Assembly (NCBI GenBank): GCA_012184525.1
Contig: WOFQ01000018.1
Coordinates: forward strand, 434,001-498,000
Direction: 5' to 3'
DNA: 64,000 nucleotides
Origin: Xenoacremonium recifei
Taxonomy: Eukaryota > Ascomycota > Sordariomycetes > Hypocreales > Nectriaceae
Of the stretch, positions 30,454 through 42,126 are shown piece after piece. The position numbers and the translations under genes were made by a program. How positions within the stretch are numbered: position 1 is the first letter of the stretch; every line of letters begins with the position of its first letter. The notes beneath the pieces were generated by a model. The model worked only from the letters and a program-made list of their open reading frames with translations. It did not search any database and was not told the DNA's origin.

Positions 30454-32587
30454 ATGGCGACGCTAAGTCCAGCTTCAGCGGCTGATACTCGAGAACACGA
30501 GAAGGCTGCAGCTATAATCCTCAAATGGCCGTTCAACTCGGCCTGTTTTGATCCAATCCTGTCAGTAAAGATACTTCTCTCCGTACGATCTAGTGCGCGA
30601 TCTATCTGTACGAAAATTAATCCCTCGTTGAAGCGACTATGGGAAGGATGTAGTCGATGCTTTTAAAGATGTTGAAAAGCTCCTCTTGTCCGACAACACG
30701 TCACTGTACACCCTTCGGGTAACTGAAGGATATGAAAGTTAGTCAAAGCACCATATGATCTACAGATACTAATACTGATTCTTCAATGCATGTGCGTAGA
30801 TGTTCAAGAGTCAACCCTGGACGACCAAAGGTCCGTTGCATTGCTCCAGTCTAAGGTGAGCAGAGCTTATTCTTGACATGTAATTCTTGAAAGCATCTAA
30901 TTTCATCTAGACTAAGACAACCGGGCTGCAATTCTTGTCTGTCTCATTTTCTGAAAACATTTTTGGAAGAATCACTGTCGCTAATCTGCCTTTCAGCGCT
31001 GCCTCAAAACTATCCTCGGCGACGGTGCCGCAAACATCCACGGCCAATAGTAAGAAAGATGGCAAATTGCAGATCAGCAGTCACGCGTTCAGACTTCTGT
31101 TATCCTCATTTAATATCCCTGACGCATTTGTAACGGCTCTTGCAAGACCATATATGGTTTGCGGAACAGGATTCCGTCGAACGTCCGCTCGAAGTTGGGA
31201 CTACTGGTGTCTCATTCCCGTGAGGATGATCATGCCATGTCGTGTCCAGGCCAAAGACCACACACGAAGCACAGCCGGTAGTAATCAGCTTGATCCTTTC
31301 CACTACATTCATCTCTCTGGCGCTAAAGCAGACATTCGTGGCTCTTACATCGGACTCTTTATTCAGTGTGAGCCCGATCGGGGAGGTACCACTGTTGTTT
31401 CCTTCAGTCTGATAGATCATCGTCTACAGGATATTATCGAGGAGCCCCTGCTTCGTGTTCGAGAGGCGGTCCGCCGATGGTCTGGCAAGGGGTTAACCAT
31501 CAACCCACATTTTATTCACCTTATTTATTTTTCTAGTATCTTGAGATGGTGGAACAACGTGCTGCTGTGTTTCAATCAGGAACTCGTTATGCATGTAAGA
31601 TACAGCTCTCGATTTTTCTTCTTTTATCTTGATGAATTAATGAGCGACAACACGATTAGGAGAAAGAACTTCAACGGGAGACCGCAGGAGAAACAACCCC
31701 GTTCTCGGACCGAAGCAAGGACATCAATACATCTCTACACACGATGGCCGCTCACTTATATCGATACAAGTCTGAGCTCCATCGCTTGGAGAATATTATT
31801 GGCGAGCTTCAATCTAGCAAGTTCGATACCGTTGATGAATTTGGCATGACGGAAGAACGCAACACTCCCAACAATCTCAAGATTGATCAGCTCATTTCAC
31901 AGCTGAATGCCATCAGGAGCTTCTTAAGTGAGCTTGAGAGCAAAGTCCAAAACATTTTGGCTCTGGTAAACTTCATATCTGTCAGTGTGATACAAATTAT
32001 TGTGGGCTAACTTTGCTCTCCTTCGGTGTAGCTCTTCAATCAAATCCAAGCGAACAACGATCGCACGATGCAGGCTATTCTCACCGCAGCACAAAAAGAC
32101 AATAAAATGTCGCAGCATATCGTATTTGAGTCCCATGAACTCGCACAAAGTATGAAAAATGACAGCGTTGCTATGAAAACGGTGAGTAACCCACAAACGG
32201 TTATGTGCTCTACGGTCGAGGCAATAATACGTTTCTCAGATTGCTATTTTAACAATGCTGTTTCTTCCTGGGACATCTTTTGCAGTGAGTTCTGTTTGCC
32301 ATTCGATATCATAGAGCCTTTGGCTAACTTTAATGAAGGCTATTTTTGCGATGCCATTCTTCACCCAGACCAAGTACCTGCAGGCTCCGGCTCAGGTTTG
32401 GATTTGGACTGTTCTCACGGTCGCTGTGACTATTATCTCTTTCGGGCTTTTCACCCATATCATCCGCCGCCAGGCCAAGAGAATGCAACCAGAATGGGTC
32501 AATAAAGAGGATGTTGAGTCCAGTGCCAAGGCAGGAATCCCGCTATCAAATCAGCCGTCAACAACCATTGCAGCAAGGAATGCTTGA
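30454..32587 (+). CDS. CorA-like Mg2+/divalent cation transporter family membrane protein
   Basis: Eight exons: 30454-30560, 30634-30737, 30800-30855, 30911-31594, 31660-31965, 32032-32181, 32240-32284 and 32339-32587, all in phase, giving 566 aa. The large N-terminal part is a soluble fungal-specific region (GTGFRRTSARSWDYWCLIPV). A long helical stretch follows (EKELQRETAGETTPF to LAQSMKNDSVAMK), then two membrane segments: IAILTMLFLPGTSFAAIFAM, assembled from two exons, and VWIWTVLTVAVTIISFGLF. The FLPGTSFAAIFAMPFF segment aligns with the pore region of CorA-like proteins but lacks the GMN signature, so magnesium transport is uncertain. Such proteins are common in fungal accessory regions beside HET genes. 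The first intron (donor GTCAGT, AAG acceptor) is the least certain. Confidence 0.82.
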
Positions 32588-32867
32588 AGAGTCACACCAT
32601 CTGCACAGTATCCTTTTATCTTTCTCATGTAATTCCCCCCCCCCCCCTCCTTTCTTTTCTCTTCTTGTTCATTTAGATCATTTATAATCCAAAATTAGGG
32701 TTCCCGTGCTGATGGACCAAGTATCATGGGCGAATAGCATTGTTGTATTTTAAATCTCGGAGGATTATTTGGGAAGAACTGAGATATAATACATGAAGGT
32801 CCTGCTATGTATTCAAAACTCCTATGTTTAATACAATTTCTATTACGTTACAAAATCATTTAGACAT
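32588..32867. other. Convergent spacer with C13 homopolymer
   Basis: A 280-bp gap between convergent genes. It holds a run of 13 C at 32635-32647 followed by a CT-rich tract, a likely hotspot of length variation or sequencing error. Confidence 0.7.
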
Positions 32868-35648
32868 TCAGTCATTATAACCGCAATGGTTAGGGCTTAA
32901 ACCGCATCTGGCTTTGTCCATCTGGGACAAGATATCGGAAACAGCGTCACTGTCAACTTCTTCCGGTCTCAACAGGGCGTTCCCGACAAGTTCCATTGCA
33001 CTGACAGTTTTAAACCTGGCTGAAGCGTTCATAGCAGGCTGTGTCGTAACTAGCCAGAAGAGGGCATCGAGGAAAAGAGCAAGTGCCGGCCCGCTCCATG
33101 TGCATGAGGGGTCCGCGAGATACCGAAACTCCGCAGCCCGAGATATCATCTGATAACTCGCAGCACTTAGAAGAGAGTGAAACTGCAAGCTTTGGATATT
33201 CACGGAAACACAAGGCTCCCACTGAGTTCCGATCGCATCCGGGCTCGTTGACAACGGTCTTCCGAGAAGCCCTGCAAACAACTGTGATATTGACTGTGAG
33301 TGCGGTGCTTGCTCGGCCGCTCTGTCAAGTTCCTCGCAGATTAGATATAACAGGCGACGAAACGCCGCACGCCTTCGAACCTCGACGTCAACATTCAACA
33401 TGGGCGCTGCCTTAAGAATTGCAATGAAGCCTGGGAGCGGATATCGCAAAAGAGGAACTACCATTCCTCGCAAAGTGCCGTCGCTGTTGGAGTCCAGTTC
33501 CTCGAACGCTCCGGCGAGGACCGTAGCCAGGGGCCAAACTAGTGCTTGCGACTCGGAAGGTGGTGAGAATGACTCGGTCAACTCACGTAGGGCAACGACA
33601 GAATAGAGCAAGTCATGCACCGTCCATTCGACGGCGCTTCGGAAGGTGTTGGCCGCGGCGGCGTTGGCCATGGTGGCCTGGATGTCAAGATCCATAGCGG
33701 ACGAGGCCGGGCTGCCGAAAAAAGCTGATGTTTCGGATGCTTTGCTGACCGCCTGTAGTAATACTGAAAGAAAGACCTGTGGCAAATCGCTTTCCGCGAA
33801 TCGGTCCTCAAAAGCGGCTCCCAGAGTGCTGCATACAGCATCGCGGTTCTCGGTGAAACGAACCATGGGCAGAGCAACGTTAACGCCAAAGGAGAGCGCG
33901 CCGTTGCGTGTGTAAAAGACAGAGCAGGGGTCACATACAAGCGTCGGCAGGGTTAGGAAAGAGGATGAAGACCTAATGGACGAGGATAAAGGTGTCGCAG
34001 CGCCTGGGAGCGAGGCCAGGATGCCGGAGGTCTCTTTGAAGTAGCCCATGGCCAGCGGGAAGGCCAACCGTGTGAGACTCCCAGGGGCCGGGAAACCTTC
34101 TGTACTATTCGGCATAGGATCCCTGTTTGGACCTGCGCCCGGATCTGGAGCTGAAGAGGCAATGGAAAATAACCAAGCCATAGTCATGCCGCTCGCACCG
34201 CAGAGCGGACAAGTACCTTTGAACGAGCCTTTGGCAGATTTAAATCCTCTCGTGTATAGTAACCCTCGCAGCGATGCATCAAGAGAGTCAGTCTCCCAGC
34301 TTCCCCAAGTGTCTATAGAAGACATTGGTTGAGATATGAATAGTGCAGGAGCCGTTTCCGTTAAAGGATCTCTCTGTTCTGGGGATCGGGGCGCTGTTGG
34401 AGACAGAGGCGAGCCACCTGCAACACCCACATGAGTCTGGGGAGTTGTGCGCATATCATCGAGATCCGCATCTTGGAAAGAGTGCCCTATGGAATAGGGA
34501 TCATCTATGCTGGAAAACGAAGTCCCCGAAACCTGATCGATAACATTTGATCTTTCCGCAGCCTGACGGAGCTGAGCCTGCGCCTTCATGATGAACCCGC
34601 GCATATTCTGTAAGAAAGCGGCGCGCAAGCGTCCCTGCAGCGGAGCTGGAGGTGTTTGACCACGGATTACTAGGCCCACGAGCTCCGTGAAGAGTGACTC
34701 TGCCTTATAGCCCGGATCCAGACGCGGCGTAAAGAGCGGATCGTCAGGCCGGATCGTCTGTTGGTGCAGCCAGTTGCGGAAGCCGTCCTGCTGGTTACGA
34801 GCCTGCATTGTCATCCGCACGGCGTCGAGATTGTCGACCCGAGAGAAAATCTTGTTGACTTCTTCGGCGCTTAGACGATTGGCGAAGAGATCATCCATGT
34901 TGACAACCAACGAGTCCTGGAGAGCGACTTCGTGGGCTTCCAGGCGCTTAGGCTCTGGGATGAGGACGGCAGCGAGATCTGCAACGGAGACCAGTGGTAG
35001 TAGGTCCCAACGGGACGACGAATCGGTCAAGACTGGGTGCGGCTGACCCTTTAGCAGCACGTCAAACGAGCCCTTGGTCTGCATGACGCGCAGGCTGCCG
35101 TTGGTTTCGTTGCAAAAGAGAAAAGCGCAATTGGGTACGGCCGCAAAGACACCCACGCCGACGGAGATGTCGCAGCTCGCAGGGCCAGTGCTGGGGTTGC
35201 CGAAAACGACGATGATACAACTGATGCCATGGATGCCATGTTTGGCCACATCGCGGGCAAACTTGGCGCGGGCCTCATTTGGAATCAGTCCGTCCGTCAT
35301 CAGAAACCATAGTGACGAGTCCTTGAGGGCGGCCTTGTACCTGGGGTTAGAGAGGAGGACGCCTGGGTCGGTGCCGCCGCGGTCCTCCAGACTCTCCAGC
35401 TGCCCCAGGCTCAAAATTGTATGTGCTTTGTCATCCCATGGCAGGATCTTGGACTCGAAGCGAGCTTTAGGCGATAGTAGGTCCGCGGTGCTCCGGATGA
35501 AAGCCTTCTCGGCGGCGAGGGTCGAGCCGTAGGTGCTGCCGGAGATGTCGACGGCGAAGGTAACCGGCGTTTTGTGGAGCGATCGGCGATCCGCCTCCGG
35601 CAATTCGGGGGCGGTGGTTTGGTTGTTGTCGTTGGTATCTGGTGACAT
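32868..35648 (-). CDS. Von Willebrand factor A domain protein with paired CxxC motifs
   Basis: Intronless, 926 aa. The N-terminal vWA domain (about 27-190) has an intact metal-ion-dependent adhesion site: DISGS at 34-38, Thr93 in GGTDPG and Asp119 in LMTDG. Vertebrate vWA proteins often work outside the cell, but with no signal peptide this one should be intracellular. A disordered stretch (about 370-450) is followed by CPLC (480-483) and, 88 residues later, CDPC (572-575), which together could bind one zinc as a split zinc ribbon. The C-terminal 350 residues are helical and unassigned. The start (MSPDTNDNNQ) is the first ATG of the frame. Similar single-exon proteins are frequent in mould genomes; no function is known to me. 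Confidence 0.8.
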   Translation of the reverse strand: MSPDTNDNNQTTAPELPEADRRSLHKTPVTFAVDISGSTYGSTLAAEKAFIRSTADLLSPKARFESKILPWDDKAHTILSLGQLESLEDRGGTDPGVLLSNPRYKAALKDSSLWFLMTDGLIPNEARAKFARDVAKHGIHGISCIIVVFGNPSTGPASCDISVGVGVFAAVPNCAFLFCNETNGSLRVMQTKGSFDVLLKGQPHPVLTDSSSRWDLLPLVSVADLAAVLIPEPKRLEAHEVALQDSLVVNMDDLFANRLSAEEVNKIFSRVDNLDAVRMTMQARNQQDGFRNWLHQQTIRPDDPLFTPRLDPGYKAESLFTELVGLVIRGQTPPAPLQGRLRAAFLQNMRGFIMKAQAQLRQAAERSNVIDQVSGTSFSSIDDPYSIGHSFQDADLDDMRTTPQTHVGVAGGSPLSPTAPRSPEQRDPLTETAPALFISQPMSSIDTWGSWETDSLDASLRGLLYTRGFKSAKGSFKGTCPLCGASGMTMAWLFSIASSAPDPGAGPNRDPMPNSTEGFPAPGSLTRLAFPLAMGYFKETSGILASLPGAATPLSSSIRSSSSFLTLPTLVCDPCSVFYTRNGALSFGVNVALPMVRFTENRDAVCSTLGAAFEDRFAESDLPQVFLSVLLQAVSKASETSAFFGSPASSAMDLDIQATMANAAAANTFRSAVEWTVHDLLYSVVALRELTESFSPPSESQALVWPLATVLAGAFEELDSNSDGTLRGMVVPLLRYPLPGFIAILKAAPMLNVDVEVRRRAAFRRLLYLICEELDRAAEQAPHSQSISQLFAGLLGRPLSTSPDAIGTQWEPCVSVNIQSLQFHSLLSAASYQMISRAAEFRYLADPSCTWSGPALALFLDALFWLVTTQPAMNASARFKTVSAMELVGNALLRPEEVDSDAVSDILSQMDKARCGLSPNHCGYND

Positions 35649-37460
35649 AGTTGTCTACCTGAGTGTAAAAGAATTAAGACACTCTGGGGGAACAAAGAAA
35701 ATTCGACAATTGGCTTGCGTCCTGATTTTGAAGAGTTGCGACAGAGGCAGGTGAATGCCCAAGTAAGGCATCCAAACACCGCCTCATGTGCCTTGGTGCC
35801 TGAATGCCGCCTCAAAAGACGCCTTGCATAGCTGGCCGCGAGTGCTTAACAAAAGATACATACGGTGGCAGTGCAAGCGACAAGGCAAACTTGAGATTCA
35901 GCCACAGGCGTGGCTCGCTATCTAGCATGCCAGGCCAGGGTGAATTGTCACCCGATCACATTGGGGGCCAAAATGAAGCCTCTAACACTCTTAGATTTTG
36001 GGCCAAGTTTCAGCAACGTAGAGGTCAAAACAAGGCACCTAGATTCCTATGAAGCACAGACTGGTAAGTTAGTTCGAGAATAAATATTCATTAACCATAG
36101 ATATCATATGGTAAAGCTAGACCCTCCTTATTTGCTTCGCGTCTTGTCATGAGATCAAGTCCAGCGGCCAGGTAAGAACAAAGGCATACTTAGCACAAAG
36201 TGAACTTTGAGAACAGAAAGACATTTGTAAGCAAGTATACTCTCTCATCACGAGTAGTAGTTGAGGTTGTCTGGAGATATCTTTACATGAGCCTCGAGGT
36301 CTCTACACATGACTGCTGTAACAAGACCGGAGTGCATTTCGACTGAAGGCCAGGCCCCCAACTCCTCTACTATCATGACCTGACTCGAGATACCTCACGA
36401 AACTCGGTTGTCATGTGCAGAATAAACTCTATGTTGTTGCCGCGTTCATTGTGTATTCTTGACAACCACAAGGTAATGGGCCAAAATGGCTTTCGGACAT
36501 ACCATTCATGTGATGTTCGTATCCTGAGATCGTCAGTTGCCTAGGCAAGTTGGCACCTCCAGCCATAATAAAGTTTGTGGCTTTCAGACCAGATTTCTGA
36601 TTTCAAAGCATCGAAACACCATATACTTTCTTGAAGCATCTTCACGTCCTCTCGATCTTTCACGGAGTTAACGAGCATTAAACGATCGTTAAGTGAAGTG
36701 GGGCTCCGAAACTCTCAGTGATGATGTTGATGATGGTGGTGGCAGGGCGATGCTCCGGCAAGTAGCGGTACCTGGATTCCAGCGTCATGGTTGGGGGGTT
36801 GGGGCTGGGCGACCTCCATGGCCGCAGGAATGGGCGCATGAACTGCTCTGGTGGAGGTTTCGCGGGCTCGGGCAGCGCCACCGTCATGATCTCCAAAAGT
36901 ACCGGTACCTGTGCGGAGGGAGAGCTCTGGCTGACAAACGCCTGGAGCGGGGCTGCAGCCTGCCAGCGCACATGCACAGTGACCTGTAGGGCTAGGCCTC
37001 GCTGTAAAAGCCAGCTGGAACGGCAACTCCACTGTAACTGCCTGGCCTGAGGCGGGAGCTCGGCGCTAAGTGACGGCAACAGCAGCAGCAAGCACCACCT
37101 CCAGCGCGCCGCATCTCCACGCCTGGCTGCAGCACCGCTGTCACTTCTCCTCTCGACCTTCCCGCCTTTTTTCCTTCTCCCATCTCGATCTCGCCCGGTT
37201 TTCCTCGTCCTCCTCCTTCGCCCGCAAAACCCCTTGATCACGAACTCTTTCTGCCCGGACCCCTCCAGCTCTCGGGCATCCTCGCTTGGCCCTCCTCCCG
37301 TGGACGCGTCGCACAGCACAGCCTCTCGCTTCGTTGTGCGCTGCGTCTTTCTCCGGCTAGGTAGCCTGGCCTCGTCCCTCCGCCGCCATCCCAGTCTCCC
37401 CCGCCTCGCCCTCCCTCCAACAGCCGCCAGCCTCACGATACGCCTCACACGATCGCCAAC
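35649..37460. promoter_or_regulatory. Long intergenic region and GC-rich leader of exportin-1
   Basis: A 1.8-kb gap. Its first kilobase is AT-rich and featureless. From about 36.7 kb it becomes GC-rich with short simple repeats (GATGATGTTGATGATGGTGG at about 36721, CAGCAGCAGCA at 37081) and a long CT-rich tract up to the ATG at 37461, typical of a highly expressed housekeeping promoter. Open frames here show no family resemblance. Confidence 0.5.
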
Positions 37461-40400
37461 ATGCCCATCACGATCGATGAGCTGGACACGCTGGTCCGCT
37501 CCTTCTACGAGGGCCGCGGAGAGCAGGTTTGTCTCTTTTTGCACCCTGCCTCTTGAAACGGAATTCGCTGACCCTCGGTGTCTGTTGCTACGGAATAGCA
37601 AAAAGCCGCCCAAGCTGCGCTGAACCAGGTACGACTACCAACTCCGGCCGAGCAACCATGAAAGCCTTCGACTGACAACGAGCTACAGTTCAAGGAAGAT
37701 CCCGATGCCTGGCTCATGGTCGACAAGATTCTCTCCGATGCGCAATATCCTCAGACCAAGTGTACGTTCGCCTTCTTCCCCGCCGACGCCGCCGCGCCAT
37801 GCACGCGCGCGCTACAAACCGTGAGAAGAGGGGTTGGTTAGCTGACTTAGTCGGAAGACTTGGGCCTCCAGGTGCTGGACAATGTGATCATGACCCGGTG
37901 GAAAGTCCTGCCTAGGGAGCAGTGTCAAGGTCTGTTCCAATCTTTTTCTTTGATCTTTTTTTAGTCTACCGTTCTCGCAGCCTCGTTCTGTCGCTGACCT
38001 TTGCTAGGAATCCGAAACTTCATTGTCCAGTTCATCATCCAGTGCTCGAGCTCCGAAGAGTCCCTGAAGCAACAGAAGACACTGCTCAACAAGCTCAACC
38101 TCGTCCTCGTCTCCGTCCTCAAGCAAGAATGGCCACACAACTGGCCTACTTTCATCAACGAGATCATCTCGTCGTGCCACTCGAGCCTGTCCATTTGCGA
38201 GAACAACATGATCATTCTCCGTCTCCTCTCCGAAGAGGTCTTCGACTACTCGGCCGAACAGATGACGTCGACCAAGACGAGGAACCTCAAGCAGACCATG
38301 TGCGCCGAGTTCTCGCAGATTTTCCAGCTGTGCCAGGAGGTCCTCAATACGGCTACCCAGCCCAGCCTCATCAAGGCGACCCTCGAGACCCTGCTGCGCT
38401 TCTGCAACTGGATCCCGTTAGGTTACATCTTCGAGACCCCCTTGATCGAGACTCTGAGGACGCGATTCCTCTCTACCCCCGAGTTCCGAAACGTCACGCT
38501 ACAGTGCCTGACCGAGATTGGCGGTCTTCAGACTGGCGGACCAGGTCAACCAAACTCATATGACGAGCAACTCGTCAAGATGTTCACGGAGGTTCTAAGC
38601 ACCATTGCTAACATCATTCCGGTGTCCTTGGACCTCAAGTCAACATATCCCGGCAGTAACTCGAGGGATCAGGAGTTTATCCAGAATCTGGCTCTCTTCC
38701 TCTGCAACTTCTTCGGAATGCACTTGAACTTGATCGAGAATCTCCCGAATCGCGATTACCTCGTCCACGGTCATTATTATCTTATTAGGATATCTCAGAT
38801 CGACGACCGAGAAATTTTCAAGATTTGTCTGGACTACTGGCTGAAGTTGGTCCAGGAGCTGTATGAGGAAATGCAACAGCTTCCTATTACCGACCTCAAC
38901 CCTCTCATGGCTGTGGGCGGAGGAATGTCCGGCAGCGGTGCTCCCAACCCGTCTCTGCTGGCTAACTATCCTCTTCGGAAACACAAGTACAACGAGATCC
39001 TCTCCAACCTTCGAGTCGTTATGATCGAGAAGATGGTTCGGCCCGAGGAAGTCTTGATTGTCGAAAACGATGAGGGCGAAATTGTGCGAGAATTCGTCAA
39101 GGAGAGCGACACGGTCCAGCTATACAAGACGATAAGAGAGTGCTTGGTGTACCTGACGCATCTGGACGTGGTTGACACGGAGAACATTATGACGGAGAAG
39201 CTTGCCCGACAGGTGGACGGAACGGAGTGGTCGTGGCACAACTGCAACGTTCTGTGCTGGGCTATTGGATCGATCTCGCTGGCCATGAACGAAGAAACCG
39301 AGAAGAGGTTCCTGGTGACCGTTATCAAAGATCTCCTCGGCCTCACGGAAATGAAACGAGGCAAGGACAACAAGGCCGTCGTGGCCAGTAACATCATGTA
39401 CATTGTGGGCCAGTACCCACGATTTCTCAAGGCTCACTGGAAGTTCTTGAAGACTGTTGTGAACAAGCTCTTCGAGTTCATGCACGAGTCTCACGAGGGT
39501 ATGTTTATGCAAGCACTATAGCGTCATCGATTGCTCTAACTAACAATAATACAGGTGTACAGGACATGGCTTGTGACACTTTCATCAAGATTGCTCGTCA
39601 CTGTCGTCGCCATTTTGTTGCCCTCCAGCCTAGCGAGCACGAGCCTTTCATCGAGGAGATTGTCCGGAACATGGGTAAGATTACATGTGACCTGACTCCT
39701 CAGCAGGTGCATACATTCTACGAGGCTTGCGGTTATATGGTAGCCGCCCAAGGGAACAAGCACCAGCAGGAACGTCTGCTCGCCGAGCTCATGAACATCC
39801 CCAACCAGGCGTGGGATGAGATTATCAAGTCGGCCACGATGAACCCCTCCATCTTGCAGGATGCCGAGACGATCAAGGTCATTGGCAACATTATGAAGAC
39901 CAACGTCTCAGCCTGCACATCTGTGGGATCCTACTTTTATCCCCAGATTGGCCGCATCTACCACGACATGCTGCAGATGTACAATGCGACAAGCACCCTC
40001 ATCTCCGAGGCTGTGGCACGAGATGGTAAGAGCTATTGTATTCATGTTAGTTAAGTTGGAACTGACGTCTTTTTAGGCGATATTGCTACGAAGATGCCCA
40101 AAGTGCGAGGTCTTCGAACGATCAAAAAGGAGATCCTCAAGCTCATCGAGGTTTACGTCGACACAGCTGAGGACCTCCAGGCAGTCCGCGCCCAGATGGT
40201 TCCTCCCTTGCTGGATTCCGTTCTGGTGGACTACAACCGCAACGTTCCCGGAGCTCGAGATGCTGAAGTCCTCAAGGCGATGTCCACCATCATCGCCAAG
40301 CTTTCCGTAAGTCTACACATCCGTTTACAGTGAGATCAAGGAATGGATACTGATATGATATTAGTCATTGATGGAGGATCAGGTCCCGATCATCATGCAG

Positions 40401-41284
40401 AACGTGTTCGAGTGCACGCTGGAGATGATCAACAAGGATTTCTCTGAGTTTCCTGAGCACCGAGTGGAGTTCTTCAATCTCCTACGGGCCATCAATCTTC
40501 ACTGCTTTCCTGGTATGCCTGCATTATTGAATGACTGCGTATCGGTACAATCACTGACACCGCTCCAGCCCTGCTCAAGCTCGACAACAACCAGTTCAAG
40601 TTTGTCATCGACTCGTGCTCGTGGGCATTCAAGCACGATAACCGGGATGTTGAAGCCGCCGGTCTTAACATGTGCGTCGAGCTGATCAACAACATCGCCG
40701 ACAAGACCGATGCCGCCACGGCCAACGCTTTCTTCCAGCGATTCTTCATCACCATCCTCCAGGATGTGTTCTTCGTTGTGACGGATAACGACCACAAGGC
40801 TGGCTTCAAGATGCAGTCGATGTTGTTGATGAAACTCTTCTACTTCATCCATCCCGCCGATGGCACTTCGCCCAAGATCCAGGGACCCATCTACACTCCT
40901 GAGCAGGCTCCCTCAGGCACCGACAACCGAGAGTTCCTGGCGCAGTTCGTCGGAAACCTCCTGCAGAATGCGTTCCCCAACCTGCAAGCGTATGTAATCC
41001 CTTTCACCACTATTGAACCGAAATATGAGCTAACAGTATGTTTCAGTGCTCAGGTCAGCACCTTCGTGGAGGGTCTGTTCACGCTTAACACGCAGTACGA
41101 CAAGTTCCGACTCAACCTTCGTGACTTCCTCATCTCCCTCAAGGAGTTTGCCGGCGACAACGCGGAGCTCTTCATTGTCGAGAAGGAGCAGCAAGAGCGT
41201 GATGCCAAGGCCGCGGATATGGAACGACGACAGAAGGTTGGCGGCTTGCTGAAGCCTTCTGAAATTGACGACGATGAGCTGTGA
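37461..41284 (+). CDS. CRM1: Exportin-1 (CRM1), nuclear export receptor
   Basis: Ten exons: 37461-37526, 37599-37628, 37689-37761, 37858-37929, 38008-39498, 39555-40025, 40077-40306, 40365-40512, 40569-40989 and 41047-41284, giving 1,079 aa, the normal CRM1 size. It is a karyopherin-beta made of HEAT repeats that binds leucine-rich export signals together with RanGTP and carries proteins out through the nuclear pore. Conserved parts: CRIME domain near the N terminus (QYPQTKYLGLQVLDNVI, then RNFIVQFIIQ), acidic loop VENDEGEIVREF, the NES-groove helix KDLLGLTEMKRGKDNKAVVA, SNIMYIVGQYPRFLKAHWKF, VQDMACDTFIKIARHCRRHF, and YNRNVPGARDAEVL. At the leptomycin B target position it has Thr527, not Cys. 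Exons 1-4 are very small, as usual for this gene in moulds. Confidence 0.98.
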
Positions 41285-42126
41285 CTCCGGGAAGAGTTTC
41301 GCTCTGAATACGCGCCATCACGGCCAATAGACGACACATCGACAGACCCGACCTCAGCAGCCGAGGATGCGGCAGGGGATGGCTGGGAGTTTTACGGACT
41401 GTGACTACGCTGGTCCCGAGAAGCTCTGCGGCGTCTCCTATTCCGAACCTCGGAACTGCCCTCCCCCTTTCTCCCATTTCTTTGCTGTAGTGATACCAAA
41501 AAATCCCAAAATGAAATAGAAGAGTGCACGCTCACCCCGTGCATTTCTTGCGACCTCTTGACTGTAGGTCGTCTGTCCTACTTGAATTACTTTCTCCTCT
41601 CTTTTTCTCCGACCACTGAGGGTAGTCGGTATATTTCGGGGGAGGGAGGCAGGGCTGTTGATGATGATGCCGTCTTTATTACGAATAAAATTGGTGCGAT
41701 GTGGAGGATGACGACGGACGAATGAGGTGTAGATGATACGTATAGGGGGTGCTCTTCGGATGATACAGGAGACAGGCTAAGATGAGAGTATGAAGTCAAG
41801 ATAGTAAATAAGCATGACGCGGATACTGGAAATGGCCCTGTGATAATGTTGAGGTTGTGAACGAACTCTAGTAAGACTTGTAACGAACCATTTCCCTCAT
41901 CTTGTTCTTCATGGTGCAGCACCAGTATGCAGCAAAACCACCCAATTTCAAAGTCACAATTGCAAAGAAAGGAAGACAGATAAGGTTCTGTTGAAAAAAA
42001 ATGCTTTTGTTACCCTAAATTCCAAGCCTCGAAGTGAATTCCTGGTATATCGACAACCATCATCCTTCGTATATCATCATAAACACCCCCCGAAACCAAC
42101 TTTTCGACGCCCACGCTTTTCTTCAA
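41285..42126. other. Convergent intergenic region, no gene seen
   Basis: An 842-bp spacer between the 3' ends of CRM1 and the PRMT5 gene. It holds likely 3' untranslated sequence only. Confidence 0.5.

Noticed and set aside
30561..30633. Frameshift plus TGA in the start of the CorA-like gene
   Set aside because: Explained by an intron with donor GTCAGT and AAG acceptor that restores the frame; left as the weakest junction, not as a defect.
36678..37613. Long reverse-strand open frame (311 codons) over the CRM1 leader and first exons
   Set aside because: It runs antisense through well-supported CRM1 exons 1-2, is Arg/Gly/Ser-rich and has no domain. It results from GC-rich DNA.
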